This document shows positions 8,664 to 17,362 of a stretch of 64,000 nt of DNA, one piece after another. The translations under genes were made by a program, and so were the position numbers. Each line of letters starts with the position of its first letter. The stretch's first letter is position 1. The stretch lies in NCBI GenBank assembly GCA_001048675.1, contig CCKK01000002.1, forward strand, positions 620,001 through 684,000, in the 5' to 3' direction. The stretch is from Vibrio diabolicus. GTDB lineage: Bacteria > Pseudomonadota > Gammaproteobacteria > Enterobacterales > Vibrionaceae. The notes beneath the pieces are model-generated. The model saw nothing but the letters and a program-made list of their open reading frames with translations. It had not been told where the DNA came from and did no database searches.

Positions 8664-9344
8664 ATGAAAATCAGCCCGTATCCAACTGGCCGCTTCAAAA
8701 CATACCTTGAAAAAAAGAGCGTTGCCTTTCGTGAGATGATCTATCAGTGTCAAATTAGTACGCGTTACTTTGATGCTGGGGAAGAAATTCTCCGTCAAGG
8801 TGAGCAACTTCAGTACTTATATGTTGTGCCGGTAGGTCGAGTTTCAATGAGCATATTGGCCGCGAATGGGCGACGCTTTCAATTAGGAGAGGCAAACTGC
8901 GACTACCATATCTATGGTGAAATGGAGTACTTCACTCAGACTCCTTGCCAATGGAACGTGATTGCAGACGAGCACATGCAGGTTGATGTCATCTGCATCC
9001 AAAAACTAACTGAAGCGCTACAAAAGCATCCAGAAATGATGGTGTTCTTTGCTTCAGCGTTGGCCGAAGATTATCAAGACTCTATGGATATCTATACCAA
9101 TCGGTTATTGCATCCCATTACTTATAATATTGCGTATGATCTTTTCGTCCGTAATCAAACCAACACATTGCTCGGTGGCTTTGACAAAGTAAATCAAGAA
9201 GCTGAGCGATTTGGTACTTCTGGTCGTGTTTATCGACGTGCAGTTAAAGATTTGATTGAAAAGGGATTGATTGCAAAAACGGAAAACGGGTTGGAGATTA
9301 TTGATGAGCTTGCACTCAAAGCATTTATCGAAGCGCATGAATGA
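8664..9344 (+). CDS. Crp/Fnr-family regulator, YeiL-like
   Basis: The 226-residue protein has an N-terminal cyclic-nucleotide-binding-like beta-barrel (FDAGEEILRQGEQLQYLYVV, GRVSMSI, about residues 35-130) and a C-terminal winged helix (EAERFGTSGRVYRRAVKDLIEKGLI, about 175-215). It resembles E. coli YeiL, a Crp/Fnr-type regulator located in nucleoside-uptake gene neighbourhoods. It has two or three scattered cysteines, but I saw no Fnr-type N-terminal Cys cluster. It lies directly after the pnuC-phosphorylase operon, behind its own gap, and could regulate nucleoside salvage. Confidence 0.75.
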   Translation: MKISPYPTGRFKTYLEKKSVAFREMIYQCQISTRYFDAGEEILRQGEQLQYLYVVPVGRVSMSILAANGRRFQLGEANCDYHIYGEMEYFTQTPCQWNVIADEHMQVDVICIQKLTEALQKHPEMMVFFASALAEDYQDSMDIYTNRLLHPITYNIAYDLFVRNQTNTLLGGFDKVNQEAERFGTSGRVYRRAVKDLIEKGLIAKTENGLEIIDELALKAFIEAHE

Positions 9345-9476
9345 TACACCTAGATATTGCAATGAATGGTTTTATAAGTCTTTGATATAGTTGGAGCTCG
9401 AATAAGCGTAACTAATGTAAAGTACCTTAAATTTTGTTGAATGCAGTAAAGAGTAACGTTATATTGCGAACGCGCA

Positions 9477-9491
9477 TGATAATAGATCTCA
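9477..9491. promoter_or_regulatory. Possible Fur box before the siderophore ABC operon
   Basis: TGATAAT-A-GATCTCA fits the 7-1-7 Fur arrangement with a perfect left arm and a poor right arm, 16 bp before the vctP-like start. Iron control of this operon is expected from its function, but the site is weak. Confidence 0.4.
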
Positions 9492-9506
9492 TTAAGGCTT
9501 AACAAA

Positions 9507-10415
9507 ATGAAAAAATTCGTCGGTGCGGCTATGTTGTCGCTATTTACTGTTTCTCCTTCTTTCGCTGCTAAGGTTGTGATTGACCATTACATGGGTCAAA
9601 CCGAGCTAGAACAATCACCAGAACGCGTGGTTGTGATTGGCTTTGGTCCGCTAGATGCGCTGGACAACTTTGGTATCGATCCTGTTGCAGTCTCTAACTC
9701 TTCTAATCTGCCTAGCTACCTTTCAAAATACAGCAAAGATAACTACACCTCTGCGGGTAGTTTGTTTGAACCTGACTTTGAAACCATTTACATGCAAAAA
9801 CCAGATTTGATATTGGTTGGTCCGCGAGCGTCTGCGAAATATGAAGAGCTGAGTGAAATTGCTCCTACGGTCGTTTTTGCTGCGAAAGAGAATCAAGGTT
9901 ACTGGGAAGGTACGCAAGCACAGTGGCGCAATATTGGTAAAATCTTCAATATCGAAGAAAAAGTAGAGCAGAAAATTGAAGCGCTAGATGCTCAATTCAA
10001 AGCAATCCGTGACTACAACCAATCAAATAACAATGATGCGTTAACGATTTTAAGCATGGGTGACAACATCAGTGCGTTTGGATCTCAATCGCGATTTGGT
10101 GTGATTTATAACGATTTCGGTTTCTTGGAAACGGTTGAACACGTGAAAACGGGCACTCACGGAGATGTTATTTCTTATGAATTTATTCGTGAAGCTAACC
10201 CGAAAAATATACTCGTAGTTGACCGCAATTCGTTAAAAGGCACGCCAGATAACGATATTCGTAAGTCCATGGATAACGACTTAGTCAAAGCAACCGCCGC
10301 ATATAAGAATCACAAAATCACTTATTTAGATGTGGACGCGTGGTACTTGTCGATGTCTGGTGTGACTGCAACAGAAAAAATGGTCAGTGAGATCAAGCAA
10401 ACCGTGGAACTGTAA
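9507..10415 (+). CDS. vctP: Siderophore ABC transporter, periplasmic binding protein (VctP/FatB-like)
   Basis: Periplasmic ferric-siderophore binding protein of the class III family (Peripla_BP_2). It has 302 residues with a signal peptide MKKFVGAAMLSLFTVSPSFA, then the family layout: SPERVVVIGFGPLDALDNFGI, LFEPDFETIYMQKPDLILVG, ALTILSMGDNISAFG, FGFLETVEHVKTGTHGDVISYEFI and a conserved C-terminal helix. Order with the next three genes (binding protein, permease, permease, ATPase) and the nearby AraC regulator and TonB receptor resembles the V. cholerae vctPDGC locus as I remember it, so the symbol is by analogy. Substrate is probably a catecholate siderophore. Confidence 0.75.
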   Translation: MKKFVGAAMLSLFTVSPSFAAKVVIDHYMGQTELEQSPERVVVIGFGPLDALDNFGIDPVAVSNSSNLPSYLSKYSKDNYTSAGSLFEPDFETIYMQKPDLILVGPRASAKYEELSEIAPTVVFAAKENQGYWEGTQAQWRNIGKIFNIEEKVEQKIEALDAQFKAIRDYNQSNNNDALTILSMGDNISAFGSQSRFGVIYNDFGFLETVEHVKTGTHGDVISYEFIREANPKNILVVDRNSLKGTPDNDIRKSMDNDLVKATAAYKNHKITYLDVDAWYLSMSGVTATEKMVSEIKQTVEL

Positions 10416-10437
10416 TCCAAGATAGCAGAGGTTAACT

Positions 10438-11373
10438 TTGAAAAAGTTATTGCTAACCCTTGTGGTTTTAAGCACGGTTTCGTTGTTTGTTGGGGTGGCA
10501 AACATGACGCCCCAACAGTTATTTTCGGGTGATGAGAAAGCATTAGAGCTTTTCTTTACCAGCCGTATACCACGTTTATTCGCCATACTGCTTGCTGGTG
10601 CAGGCTTAAGTATTGCAGGCCTTATTATGCAGCAAATTAGCCAGAACCGATTTGCTGCACCTTCTACAACCGGTACGATCGAATGTGCCATGCTGGGCTA
10701 CGTACTGAGCGTGGTTTTCTTTGGTAACGACAATCACCTATGGCTTGTCTTTGGTATCTCGGTGTTCGGGACGCTAGCATTTATTTTCTTTATTCAACGC
10801 ATTCAATTTAAGAGTGTGGTCTTTGTGCCACTTGTCGGAATTATTTTCGGCAATGTCATCCAATCGATGACCACGTTTATCGCTTACAAATACGATGCAC
10901 TTCAAAGTCTGAATGCTTGGACAGTCGCAAACTTCGCCAACATCTTGCGTGGTGATTTTGAACTGCTGTACATCGCGGTACCAATGGCTATTCTCAGCTA
11001 TCTTTTTGCCGCACGGATTTCAGCCGTGGGTATCGGAAAAGATTTTGCGGTTAACTTGGGGTTAAATTATCAGCAGGTTGTGACGATTGGCGTGCTGTTG
11101 GTGTCCATCATGTCGGCAAGTGTCGTGATGATTGTTGGGCAACTGCCATTCCTGGGTCTGATTGTGCCAAATCTCGTTAGTCACTTTTATGGTGATAACC
11201 TCAAAAAGAACATCCCGCTTACGGCCATGTATGGGGCGACTTTAGTGCTGTGTTGCGACTTGGTGAGTCGTTTGATTATCTTCCCTCATGAAATGCCAAT
11301 CTCTATCGTGATCAGCATATTGGGTGGCGTGGTATTCATCGCGATGTTGTTGCGAGGTAAGCAACATGCGTGA
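10438..11373 (+). CDS. vctD: Siderophore ABC transporter permease (VctD-like)
   Basis: Inner-membrane permease of the FecCD/BtuC family. I use the TTG start, with CAGAGG a few bases upstream and a typical MKKLLLTLVVLSTVSLFVG first membrane segment. The 311 residues include TSRIPRLFAILLAGAGLSIAGLIMQQISQNRFAAP, the family's first cytoplasmic motif, and VGQLPFLGLIVPNLVSHFYGDNLKKNIPLTAMYGA, the EAA-like ATPase contact region. It starts 22 bp after vctP and overlaps the next permease by 8 bp. Confidence 0.85.
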   Translation: MKKLLLTLVVLSTVSLFVGVANMTPQQLFSGDEKALELFFTSRIPRLFAILLAGAGLSIAGLIMQQISQNRFAAPSTTGTIECAMLGYVLSVVFFGNDNHLWLVFGISVFGTLAFIFFIQRIQFKSVVFVPLVGIIFGNVIQSMTTFIAYKYDALQSLNAWTVANFANILRGDFELLYIAVPMAILSYLFAARISAVGIGKDFAVNLGLNYQQVVTIGVLLVSIMSASVVMIVGQLPFLGLIVPNLVSHFYGDNLKKNIPLTAMYGATLVLCCDLVSRLIIFPHEMPISIVISILGGVVFIAMLLRGKQHA

Positions 11374-12316
11374 TTCAACGAAAATCCTACTGCTAGGTGG
11401 CATTGCGGTACTTTTTGCATGTTTATTTATTGGTATTGGGCTAACGGCTGACAACTACCAGTATTTTTTATCTCGTAGAGTTCCTAAAGTATTGGCGATA
11501 GTGCTAGCGGGTGTGGCTATTGCTCAGTCTTCACTTGTATTTCAAACCATTACGCACAACCGAATTTTAACGCCAAGTATCATGGGGTTTGATGCGTTGT
11601 ATGTGTTGACGCAAATTTTGATCGTGCTGATTTTTGGTGGTTTGAGTACTTTAGTTCTTAACTTGTACGTCAATTTCACGATTGCCGTAATTGTAATGGT
11701 GTCGTTTTCGTTATTGTTGTTTGGTTTTTACTTTTCTAAAGGAAGCAAGAACTTGATTACGTTGCTATTGGTCGGCTTGATCTTTGGTCAGCTATTTTCC
11801 AATGCGGCGTCATTTTTCTCTTTGCTGATGGACCCAAATACGTTTGCAATCGTTCAATCGAAACTTTACGCCAGCTTTAATAATGTCAAAGTGAATTTGG
11901 TTTACTTTAGTGCACCAGCTTTGATGTTTGCATGTTGGTTGCTATTTAGTATGCATCGCACTTTAGATGTGTTTTGGCTCGACCAAGACAATGCGAAAAG
12001 TTTGGGCGTCGACGTACCTAAGGTGACGCGAAATGTATTCATTATCTCGGCGGTTCTGATTGCTATTTCTACGGCTCTAGTGGGACCAATCATGTTCTTT
12101 GGTTTGCTGGTGACCAACTTAAGCCGAGAAATGTTCCGAAGTTACCAACACAAAACGCTACTGGTTGGTTGTTCGTTTCTCTCCATCAGCTCGTTACTGG
12201 CTGGGCAATGGATTATCGAGAACGTGTTCAGTTTTGAGACGACGTTGAGTGTCGTTATTAACTTTATTGGTGGTGCGTATTTCTTATATCTACTACTGAA
12301 AAACAAAGTTGTATAA
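11366..12316 (+). CDS. vctG: Siderophore ABC transporter permease (VctG-like)
   Basis: Second FecCD-family permease, pairing with the previous one to form the membrane channel. I start it at the ATG giving MRDSTKILLLGG, with GAGG upstream; the longer frame from 11324 would add 14 residues lying inside the previous gene. Seen in its 316 residues: RRVPKVLAIVLAGVAIAQSSLVFQTITHNRILTPSIMG, LLVGLIFGQLFSNAAS, and VGPIMFFGLLVTNLSREMF near the C-terminus. The ATPase gene follows after 2 bp. Confidence 0.87.
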   Translation: MRDSTKILLLGGIAVLFACLFIGIGLTADNYQYFLSRRVPKVLAIVLAGVAIAQSSLVFQTITHNRILTPSIMGFDALYVLTQILIVLIFGGLSTLVLNLYVNFTIAVIVMVSFSLLLFGFYFSKGSKNLITLLLVGLIFGQLFSNAASFFSLLMDPNTFAIVQSKLYASFNNVKVNLVYFSAPALMFACWLLFSMHRTLDVFWLDQDNAKSLGVDVPKVTRNVFIISAVLIAISTALVGPIMFFGLLVTNLSREMFRSYQHKTLLVGCSFLSISSLLAGQWIIENVFSFETTLSVVINFIGGAYFLYLLLKNKVV

Positions 12317-12318
12317 AT

Positions 12319-13074
12319 ATGATAGTGATAGACAAATTAACGAAGGCCTTCGGTTCAAATAAAGTAGTTGATGAGGCCAATACTCAGTTTGAAAAGGGCA
12401 AGGTAACATCGATTATTGGCCCGAATGGCGCGGGAAAGAGCACGCTGTTATCTATGGCTTCGCGCTTAACGGAGCGGGATGGTGGTAGTGTTATCATTGA
12501 TTGCAAGGAAATTGCGGAATGGGACACTAAAGAGTTAGCGAAAAAGCTGGCGGTACTTCGTCAAGCCAACTCTATTACCATGCGATTTACCGTGAAAGAG
12601 TTGGTCTCTTTTGGCCGTTTCCCATACTCCAAAGGAAATCTGACCAAAGAAGATCATGCGGTGATTGAACAAGCGATCGACTATCTAGATTTACAAGGTA
12701 TCCAAGACAAATATTTGGATGAATTAAGTGGTGGTCAGCGACAGCTTGCGTTTATTGCCATGGTGATTGCACAAGATACAGACTACGTTTTTCTTGATGA
12801 ACCACTTAACAATCTAGACATCAAACACTCTCTTCAGATCATGAAAGTGGTCCAGCGGTTAGCTCATGACATGAACAAAGCCATGGTGGTGGTTATTCAT
12901 GATATTAATTTCGCAGCGTGCTACTCGGATGTCATATTGGCGCTTAAGCAAGGCAAAGTTGTGGCAAGTGGTGCGGTGGAAGAGGTGATTCAGGCGTCTA
13001 CGCTAGAGGATATCTACGAAACGCCGTTTAACATTATCGAATTAAACGGCAAGCGCATGTGTACTTACCACTAA
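12319..13074 (+). CDS. vctC: Siderophore ABC transporter ATP-binding protein (VctC-like)
   Basis: Cytoplasmic ATPase of the siderophore importer, 251 residues, FepC/FecE type. Walker A GPNGAGKST (about residues 34-42), Q-loop region LRQANSITMRFTVKELVSFGRFPYS, signature LSGGQRQLAFIAM, Walker B YVFLDEPLNNLDI and switch His in VVVIHDINFA. It is the last gene of the four-gene operon. No obvious terminator separates it from the convergent cueR gene. Confidence 0.88.
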   Translation: MIVIDKLTKAFGSNKVVDEANTQFEKGKVTSIIGPNGAGKSTLLSMASRLTERDGGSVIIDCKEIAEWDTKELAKKLAVLRQANSITMRFTVKELVSFGRFPYSKGNLTKEDHAVIEQAIDYLDLQGIQDKYLDELSGGQRQLAFIAMVIAQDTDYVFLDEPLNNLDIKHSLQIMKVVQRLAHDMNKAMVVVIHDINFAACYSDVILALKQGKVVASGAVEEVIQASTLEDIYETPFNIIELNGKRMCTYH

Positions 13075-13128
13075 TCCAACCTCAGGGCTTAATGAAAGCT
13101 ATTCCTCAGTGAGGATAGATAGGCGAGT

Positions 13129-13515
13129 TTACTTGGTGAGCTCGTCTATGATTGGGCATCGGCTTTCAGCGTCTCCCGGACAAGAAGAAACCCAACCTTC
13201 AAGTTGCGTTTTGATCTCCATAAGGTGCGCGATTTTTTCTTCAACCTCTCTCAGCTTATCCATGGTTCTTGCTTTTACTTCGCTACTTTTTCGGTTGGGA
13301 TTATGGGCAAGTTGCACAAACTCTTTGCACTCTTGCAATGAAAAGCCTGCGTTTTTTGCGCGTGATACTAAGTTAAGCTCTTGAATATGATTATCTGAAT
13401 ATTCGCGATAGCCAGAGTCGCTGCGCGCTGGTGGAGATATGATCCCTTTGTCTTCATACAATCGAATCGACTTAGATGAAAGCCCAGTAAGCTTTGCGAC
13501 AGCACCAATATTCAT
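13129..13515 (-). CDS. cueR: Copper-responsive MerR-family regulator CueR
   Basis: MerR-type activator with N-terminal winged helix (MNIGAVAKLTGLSSKSIRLYE), a long dimerisation helix and a C-terminal metal loop. Its 128 residues carry Cys112 and Cys120 in SCPGDAESRCPI and Ser77, the same positions as E. coli CueR, where the two Cys bind Cu(I) and Ser77 marks selectivity for +1 ions. CueR normally activates copA or cueO. No copper exporter or oxidase gene lies in this window, so it is an orphan here, placed between the siderophore ABC operon and its AraC regulator. Confidence 0.9.
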   Translation of the reverse strand: MNIGAVAKLTGLSSKSIRLYEDKGIISPPARSDSGYREYSDNHIQELNLVSRAKNAGFSLQECKEFVQLAHNPNRKSSEVKARTMDKLREVEEKIAHLMEIKTQLEGWVSSCPGDAESRCPIIDELTK

Positions 13516-13602
13516 GTTTAACCTCCATAACGTTTAAGGCGAGTATATACCGATGTTGTGGATAAGACACTCCTAAATAACAGTCAGTTACCTGAGGCCT
13601 CT

Positions 13603-14607
13603 TTACTCTTTTATCACTTCATGCGGTGGTACACCAAATACCTTTTTGAAAGCACAGGTGAAGTTGGAAGGGTGGTGGTATCCGGCTTCATAAGCAGCTT
13701 CCGTGATCGTCACTAGGCCACGTTCCAAATGTTGCCTCGCAATCTCAAGGCGACGAAAGCGAATATAACCATTTACGGTCATATTGAGTGATTGTTTAAA
13801 TCGGCGCTGCAGGTTTGAAACGCTCATTGAAAACACGCTTGCCAACTTTTCTAAGCCTAGTTCTTGCTCAAGGTGAGTTTCTATATAGCTAACAATATCC
13901 TCTATTCGACCATCTGTATGCCGTTCAAGGTTATTTTTATTAGCACTGAAGTGCTTGGGGATTTGCTCAGTCGCTTGATGCAAAATTTGATAGATCAAGC
14001 TTTCAACTTCCAACTTATCTTGGAATTCTTGTGGTGTTTCTCGACTTGTCAGCGTTTTAGCCAGTTCGCATAACGCCTGGTTAAGCTCTAGAGGATGAAA
14101 CGCCTGATGAGAGTTAAAAAAGGACCGATGACGACAGGTTTGGTCAAGGCGAGCCTCTAGCCACTGGGGCTTAACCAATATGTTGATCTTATTAATGACG
14201 TTATCTTTGAGCAGTGAACGACGAAAGTTTGCAGGTTTGAGTAGGTTCACCACGACACCTTTAGGGCCGTCGCTTGCGTCTAAATCAAATTGCAAATCGT
14301 CATAGCCAAACGAGAGCTTACCTTCTAAAAGAATAGTGACCAACAGTGAGGCGTGTGCAGTAGAAACAATATGTGAATCAACAAGCTCTAGGCAACGTCC
14401 ACCATGAATAAAGATTTGATCATTGTACTGATATGATAGGAATTTGCCTTCTGCCAGTTGAGTTTGACAAGGTTGACCTTGCGTGACGATCCACTGCTTT
14501 TCTGTGGCTTCCAGTTTTTGGGTTAAAGCGATCTTGGCAATTCTAGTTCGTTTTGGTGTGACTTCCCGCATTTGACACTTCCTCATAACACTTGTGCGAT
14601 TTCGCAT
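13603..14607 (-). CDS. AraC-family regulator of the adjacent TonB receptor (inferred)
   Basis: The C-terminal about 100 residues form a two-helix-turn-helix AraC/XylS domain (LGLEKLASVFSMSVSNLQRRFKQ ... ITEAAYEAGYHHPSNFTCAFKKVFGVPPHEV). The N-terminal domain is divergent, as in siderophore-sensing regulators such as PchR. The frame is open back to 14667, but that would run through the Fur-like box, so I prefer the ATG at 14607 (MRNRTSVMRKC..., about 334 aa) with AAAGG upstream. It is divergent from the TonB-dependent receptor, and the shared region carries a Fur-like site. It probably activates that receptor when the siderophore is present. Confidence 0.85.
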   Translation of the reverse strand: MRNRTSVMRKCQMREVTPKRTRIAKIALTQKLEATEKQWIVTQGQPCQTQLAEGKFLSYQYNDQIFIHGGRCLELVDSHIVSTAHASLLVTILLEGKLSFGYDDLQFDLDASDGPKGVVVNLLKPANFRRSLLKDNVINKINILVKPQWLEARLDQTCRHRSFFNSHQAFHPLELNQALCELAKTLTSRETPQEFQDKLEVESLIYQILHQATEQIPKHFSANKNNLERHTDGRIEDIVSYIETHLEQELGLEKLASVFSMSVSNLQRRFKQSLNMTVNGYIRFRRLEIARQHLERGLVTITEAAYEAGYHHPSNFTCAFKKVFGVPPHEVIKE

Positions 14608-14651
14608 AATCAAATCGCCTTTGTATTTATAAAACTCATGCTTATTATACC

Positions 14652-14666
14652 TGAGAATTATTATCA
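14652..14666. promoter_or_regulatory. Fur box between AraC regulator and TonB receptor
   Basis: TGAGAAT-T-ATTATCA fits the 7-1-7 Fur consensus TGATAAT-A-ATTATCA with one arm mismatch. It sits between the two divergent genes, 22 bp before the receptor ATG, so iron-bound Fur could repress both. Confidence 0.75.
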
Positions 14667-14687
14667 TTAATATTTAGGAATGAAGTT

Positions 14688-16694
14688 ATGGAAAGCCCTG
14701 CTTGTTCATCTATCAAGCTTTCAAGCCTTTGCCTTGCAGTGGGAATGGCGCTATCAAACCCTGTTTTAGCTCAAGATACCGAGTCACATTTTGAAGAAGT
14801 CGTTGTATGGGGAACAAAAGTTTCTAGCAATACTGAGTCGATGTTTGCGGACGACATGTCACTGAAGCAAGCGGATCATATGTCTGATTTACTGCGCGAT
14901 ATTCCCGGTGTGGATGTTGGTGGAACACACTCTGTGAATCAACGTATTGCCATTCGTGGTTTGAGCGAAACCGATTTGGACATTCGTCTTGATGGTGCTT
15001 CTCAGCATGCGAGCATGTTCCATCACATTGGTAACTTGACGCTAAACCCTGACATTCTCAAATCTGCCGATATCCAGGTAGGTAATAACTCTGTGACTCA
15101 GAATGGCTTAGGCGGCTCGGTTTATTTTGAAACGAAAGACGCTCGCGATTTACTTCGTTACGATGAAACGTTTGGCGCTCGTGTTTATGGCGGTTATGCA
15201 TCCAACGACAACCAACAAGGCTCGTTGACACTGTACGGGCTTTTGTCCGAAAACATTGATGCGATGGTTTATGGCCATTACGTTACGCGTGATGACTTCG
15301 AAGATGGTGACGGCAACAAAACCTATGGCGCTGCGGGTGATGTTTACAACATTCTGGTTAAGTTGGGGTATGAACTAAACGACATCCATCGTTTTGAGCT
15401 CTCTTATGACATGTACCGAGACAGTGGTGATTACAGTCCGCGTCCTGATATGTCGGGTAGTGCGAACAATGGCTTATCGAGCACGTTACTTATTCCTACG
15501 GATTATGACCGAGATACCGTTACCTTGAGTTACGAGCTGCGAGGCGAACAGCATAAAGGTAACGTCACACTTTATAATACCGAGACAGAAATTAAACGGG
15601 ATGAGAGCGTTATGGCTCCTCGCTGGCCTTCGAACCGTTTATCGAAGAACACCGCTAAAAACCAAAACTTTGGTTTGAATGGTAAGTTCCAGTCGGATGT
15701 TATGTTAGGTGAGTTTGATAATCGAATCACCTATGGTTTCGACTATATGGATAAGACATCTTCAAGTTACTACGGTAGTCGTAAGTTCATGGATGAATCG
15801 GCCATTTCAACCGCATTGTTTGTAGAAGACCAGTTCTTCTTCTCTGATGCTTTCTTTGTTACCGCAGGTATGCGTTTTGATGATTACAAACGTGAAGCTG
15901 AAACGGGGACGAGTAACTATGATGATGTGACCTGGGCCCTAGCAGCAGAATGGGCAGTCACTCAGGATTGGACGTTGTTTGCGAGCGCACGCTCTCTATT
16001 CAAAGGCCCTGAGCTGATGGAAACCTTTATTGCTTACCAAGACGTTGCATTTTTAGAGGATGGACTAAAGCCAGAAACGGGGTTGAACACACAGGGTGGT
16101 GTCCGTTTTGATAAAACCTTTGATAAGCATTTCTTTGGAGCGAATATTACGGCATTCCAAACGGAAATTGATGATTACATTGCAGACCAGTACCAAAACG
16201 CGACTCAAACTTACCTGATTTACAACTTAGGTGATGTCGAGATTAAAGGCTTTGAGGCAAGTGCTTCTTATGGCTACGACAAGTTTAACAGCAAACTTTC
16301 TTACTCTAAGTCGGACACCAAAAACAAGAATACTGGTGGCCCTGTTGCTGGGGGTAATGGGCGTAGCATTGATATGGGTGATAGTATTGCTCTAACTTTG
16401 GATTACCAGTCAGACGCTTTAGAAACGATCTTCGGGTGGAACTCAATGTTTGTTCTAGAGGAAGACAACGTCTTTGATGGTCAGCCAAAGAAAGCAAGCT
16501 ATGATGTACATAATCTATATGCTCAATGGGTGCCGTCTGATATTGATGGACTGTCGGTGACCTTTGGTATTGATAATGTATTTGACGAGTTGTACAGCTC
16601 TCATGCGTCTCGTTCGGGTACGGCACGTGGCTTCACGCTTGATGACTACGAGCCGGGTCGCAACTTCAAACTTTCTGCTGCTTATCAATTCTAA
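14688..16694 (+). CDS. TonB-dependent outer-membrane receptor, iron-related
   Basis: Outer-membrane gated channel of 668 residues that imports an iron ligand using TonB energy. Signal peptide ending near NPVLAQ, TonB-box-like HFEEVVVWGTK (about residues 34-44), plug domain with LLRDIPGVDVGG, IAIRGLSETDLDIRLDG and GLGGSVYFETKDARDLL, then a 22-strand-type barrel ending in a terminal Phe (KLSAAYQF). The GGSVYFETKDA plug end recalls haem/FrpB-type receptors rather than FepA/IrgA, so the ligand is open: catechol siderophore by context, haem-like or other by sequence. The Fur-like box and divergent AraC gene argue for siderophore-induced, iron-repressed expression. Confidence 0.88.
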   Translation: MESPACSSIKLSSLCLAVGMALSNPVLAQDTESHFEEVVVWGTKVSSNTESMFADDMSLKQADHMSDLLRDIPGVDVGGTHSVNQRIAIRGLSETDLDIRLDGASQHASMFHHIGNLTLNPDILKSADIQVGNNSVTQNGLGGSVYFETKDARDLLRYDETFGARVYGGYASNDNQQGSLTLYGLLSENIDAMVYGHYVTRDDFEDGDGNKTYGAAGDVYNILVKLGYELNDIHRFELSYDMYRDSGDYSPRPDMSGSANNGLSSTLLIPTDYDRDTVTLSYELRGEQHKGNVTLYNTETEIKRDESVMAPRWPSNRLSKNTAKNQNFGLNGKFQSDVMLGEFDNRITYGFDYMDKTSSSYYGSRKFMDESAISTALFVEDQFFFSDAFFVTAGMRFDDYKREAETGTSNYDDVTWALAAEWAVTQDWTLFASARSLFKGPELMETFIAYQDVAFLEDGLKPETGLNTQGGVRFDKTFDKHFFGANITAFQTEIDDYIADQYQNATQTYLIYNLGDVEIKGFEASASYGYDKFNSKLSYSKSDTKNKNTGGPVAGGNGRSIDMGDSIALTLDYQSDALETIFGWNSMFVLEEDNVFDGQPKKASYDVHNLYAQWVPSDIDGLSVTFGIDNVFDELYSSHASRSGTARGFTLDDYEPGRNFKLSAAYQF

Positions 16695-16736
16695 TAGGGC
16701 TCCCGAGAGGGGGCGCTTCAAAACACGAGTAAATTC

Positions 16737-17018
16737 ATGATTAAAGAAAGCACCCGAATAGATAGCGAACACGCTGACAAATACTTAGTGACACTTTGTC
16801 GGCATTTTGGACGAAAGGTTCCTGCTACTTGGAATGAAAACAGCGGTTTGGTGACATTTCCGACGGGAAAAGCGGAGTTTGCTCTTTGCGAGTCTAGCTT
16901 GACCATTATTTGTGAGGCGGATTCCGAAGAGAAACTGGGCAAAGTGAAGGCGATAATCTCATCACATGTAGACATGTTCTCTCGTCGAGAAACATTAGCA
17001 CTTAACTGGGTTCGCTAG
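16737..17018 (+). CDS. DUF2218 family protein
   Basis: Small 93-residue cytoplasmic protein matching DUF2218: ADKYLVTLCRHFGRKVPATW, FPTGKAEFALCES, and a C-terminal SHVDMFSRRETLALNWVR. The family has no known activity but is often found beside siderophore uptake genes, as here, 42 bp after the TonB receptor. It could handle or reduce the internalised ferric complex; that role is speculation. A strong terminator follows. Confidence 0.85.
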   Translation: MIKESTRIDSEHADKYLVTLCRHFGRKVPATWNENSGLVTFPTGKAEFALCESSLTIICEADSEEKLGKVKAIISSHVDMFSRRETLALNWVR

Positions 17019-17061
17019 AGCTATTGATGAATGTGCAGAAAGTGAGAGCTCATTAAAAGCA

Positions 17062-17094
17062 AAAAGCCCGCGATCTTATCATTCGCGGGCTTTT
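17062..17094. terminator. Bidirectional terminator
   Basis: A 12-bp stem (AAAAGCCCGCGA / TCGCGGGCTTTT) with a 9-base loop lies between the convergent DUF2218 and YgjV-like genes. The A and T ends let it work in both directions. Confidence 0.9.
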
Positions 17095-17116
17095 ATTGTT
17101 CGAATGCTATTGCTTT

Positions 17117-17362
17117 TTAGGCTCTAGATTCTAGGCTTTTTTTTTCCTGTTGCATTTTTGCTAGGAAGTAGATATTAACGCAAGCAATAAAGCCGTTAGT
17201 TAATACTACAGGCCAAGAATCAATCATTAGTCCGTAAGCAGTAAATAGCGCACAACCAATAAAGTTAAGGATACGAAGCTTAACAATATCTTTCATAGTT
17301 AGCGAAATTGCGACCATGATTGAAGCTGCATAACCTAAAATCTCAACCATATTCATGTCCAT
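17117..17362 (-). CDS. Small YgjV-like inner-membrane protein
   Basis: 81 residues with three hydrophobic segments (VEILGYAASIMVAISLTM, LRILNFIGCALFTAYGL, WPVVLTNGFIACVNIYFLA). The pattern matches about half of the YgjV family (Imp-YgjV), which has the same three-helix unit layout as SemiSWEET proteins. A three-helix unit would have to dimerise to form a transporter. AGAGGG precedes the ATG. Function unknown. It converges on the iron locus and shares its terminator. Confidence 0.7.
   Translation of the reverse strand: MDMNMVEILGYAASIMVAISLTMKDIVKLRILNFIGCALFTAYGLMIDSWPVVLTNGFIACVNIYFLAKMQQEKKSLESRA

Noticed and set aside
13109..13384. Plus-strand frame antisense to cueR
   Set aside because: The minus-strand protein is a clear CueR with all metal residues; the plus frame is a shadow.
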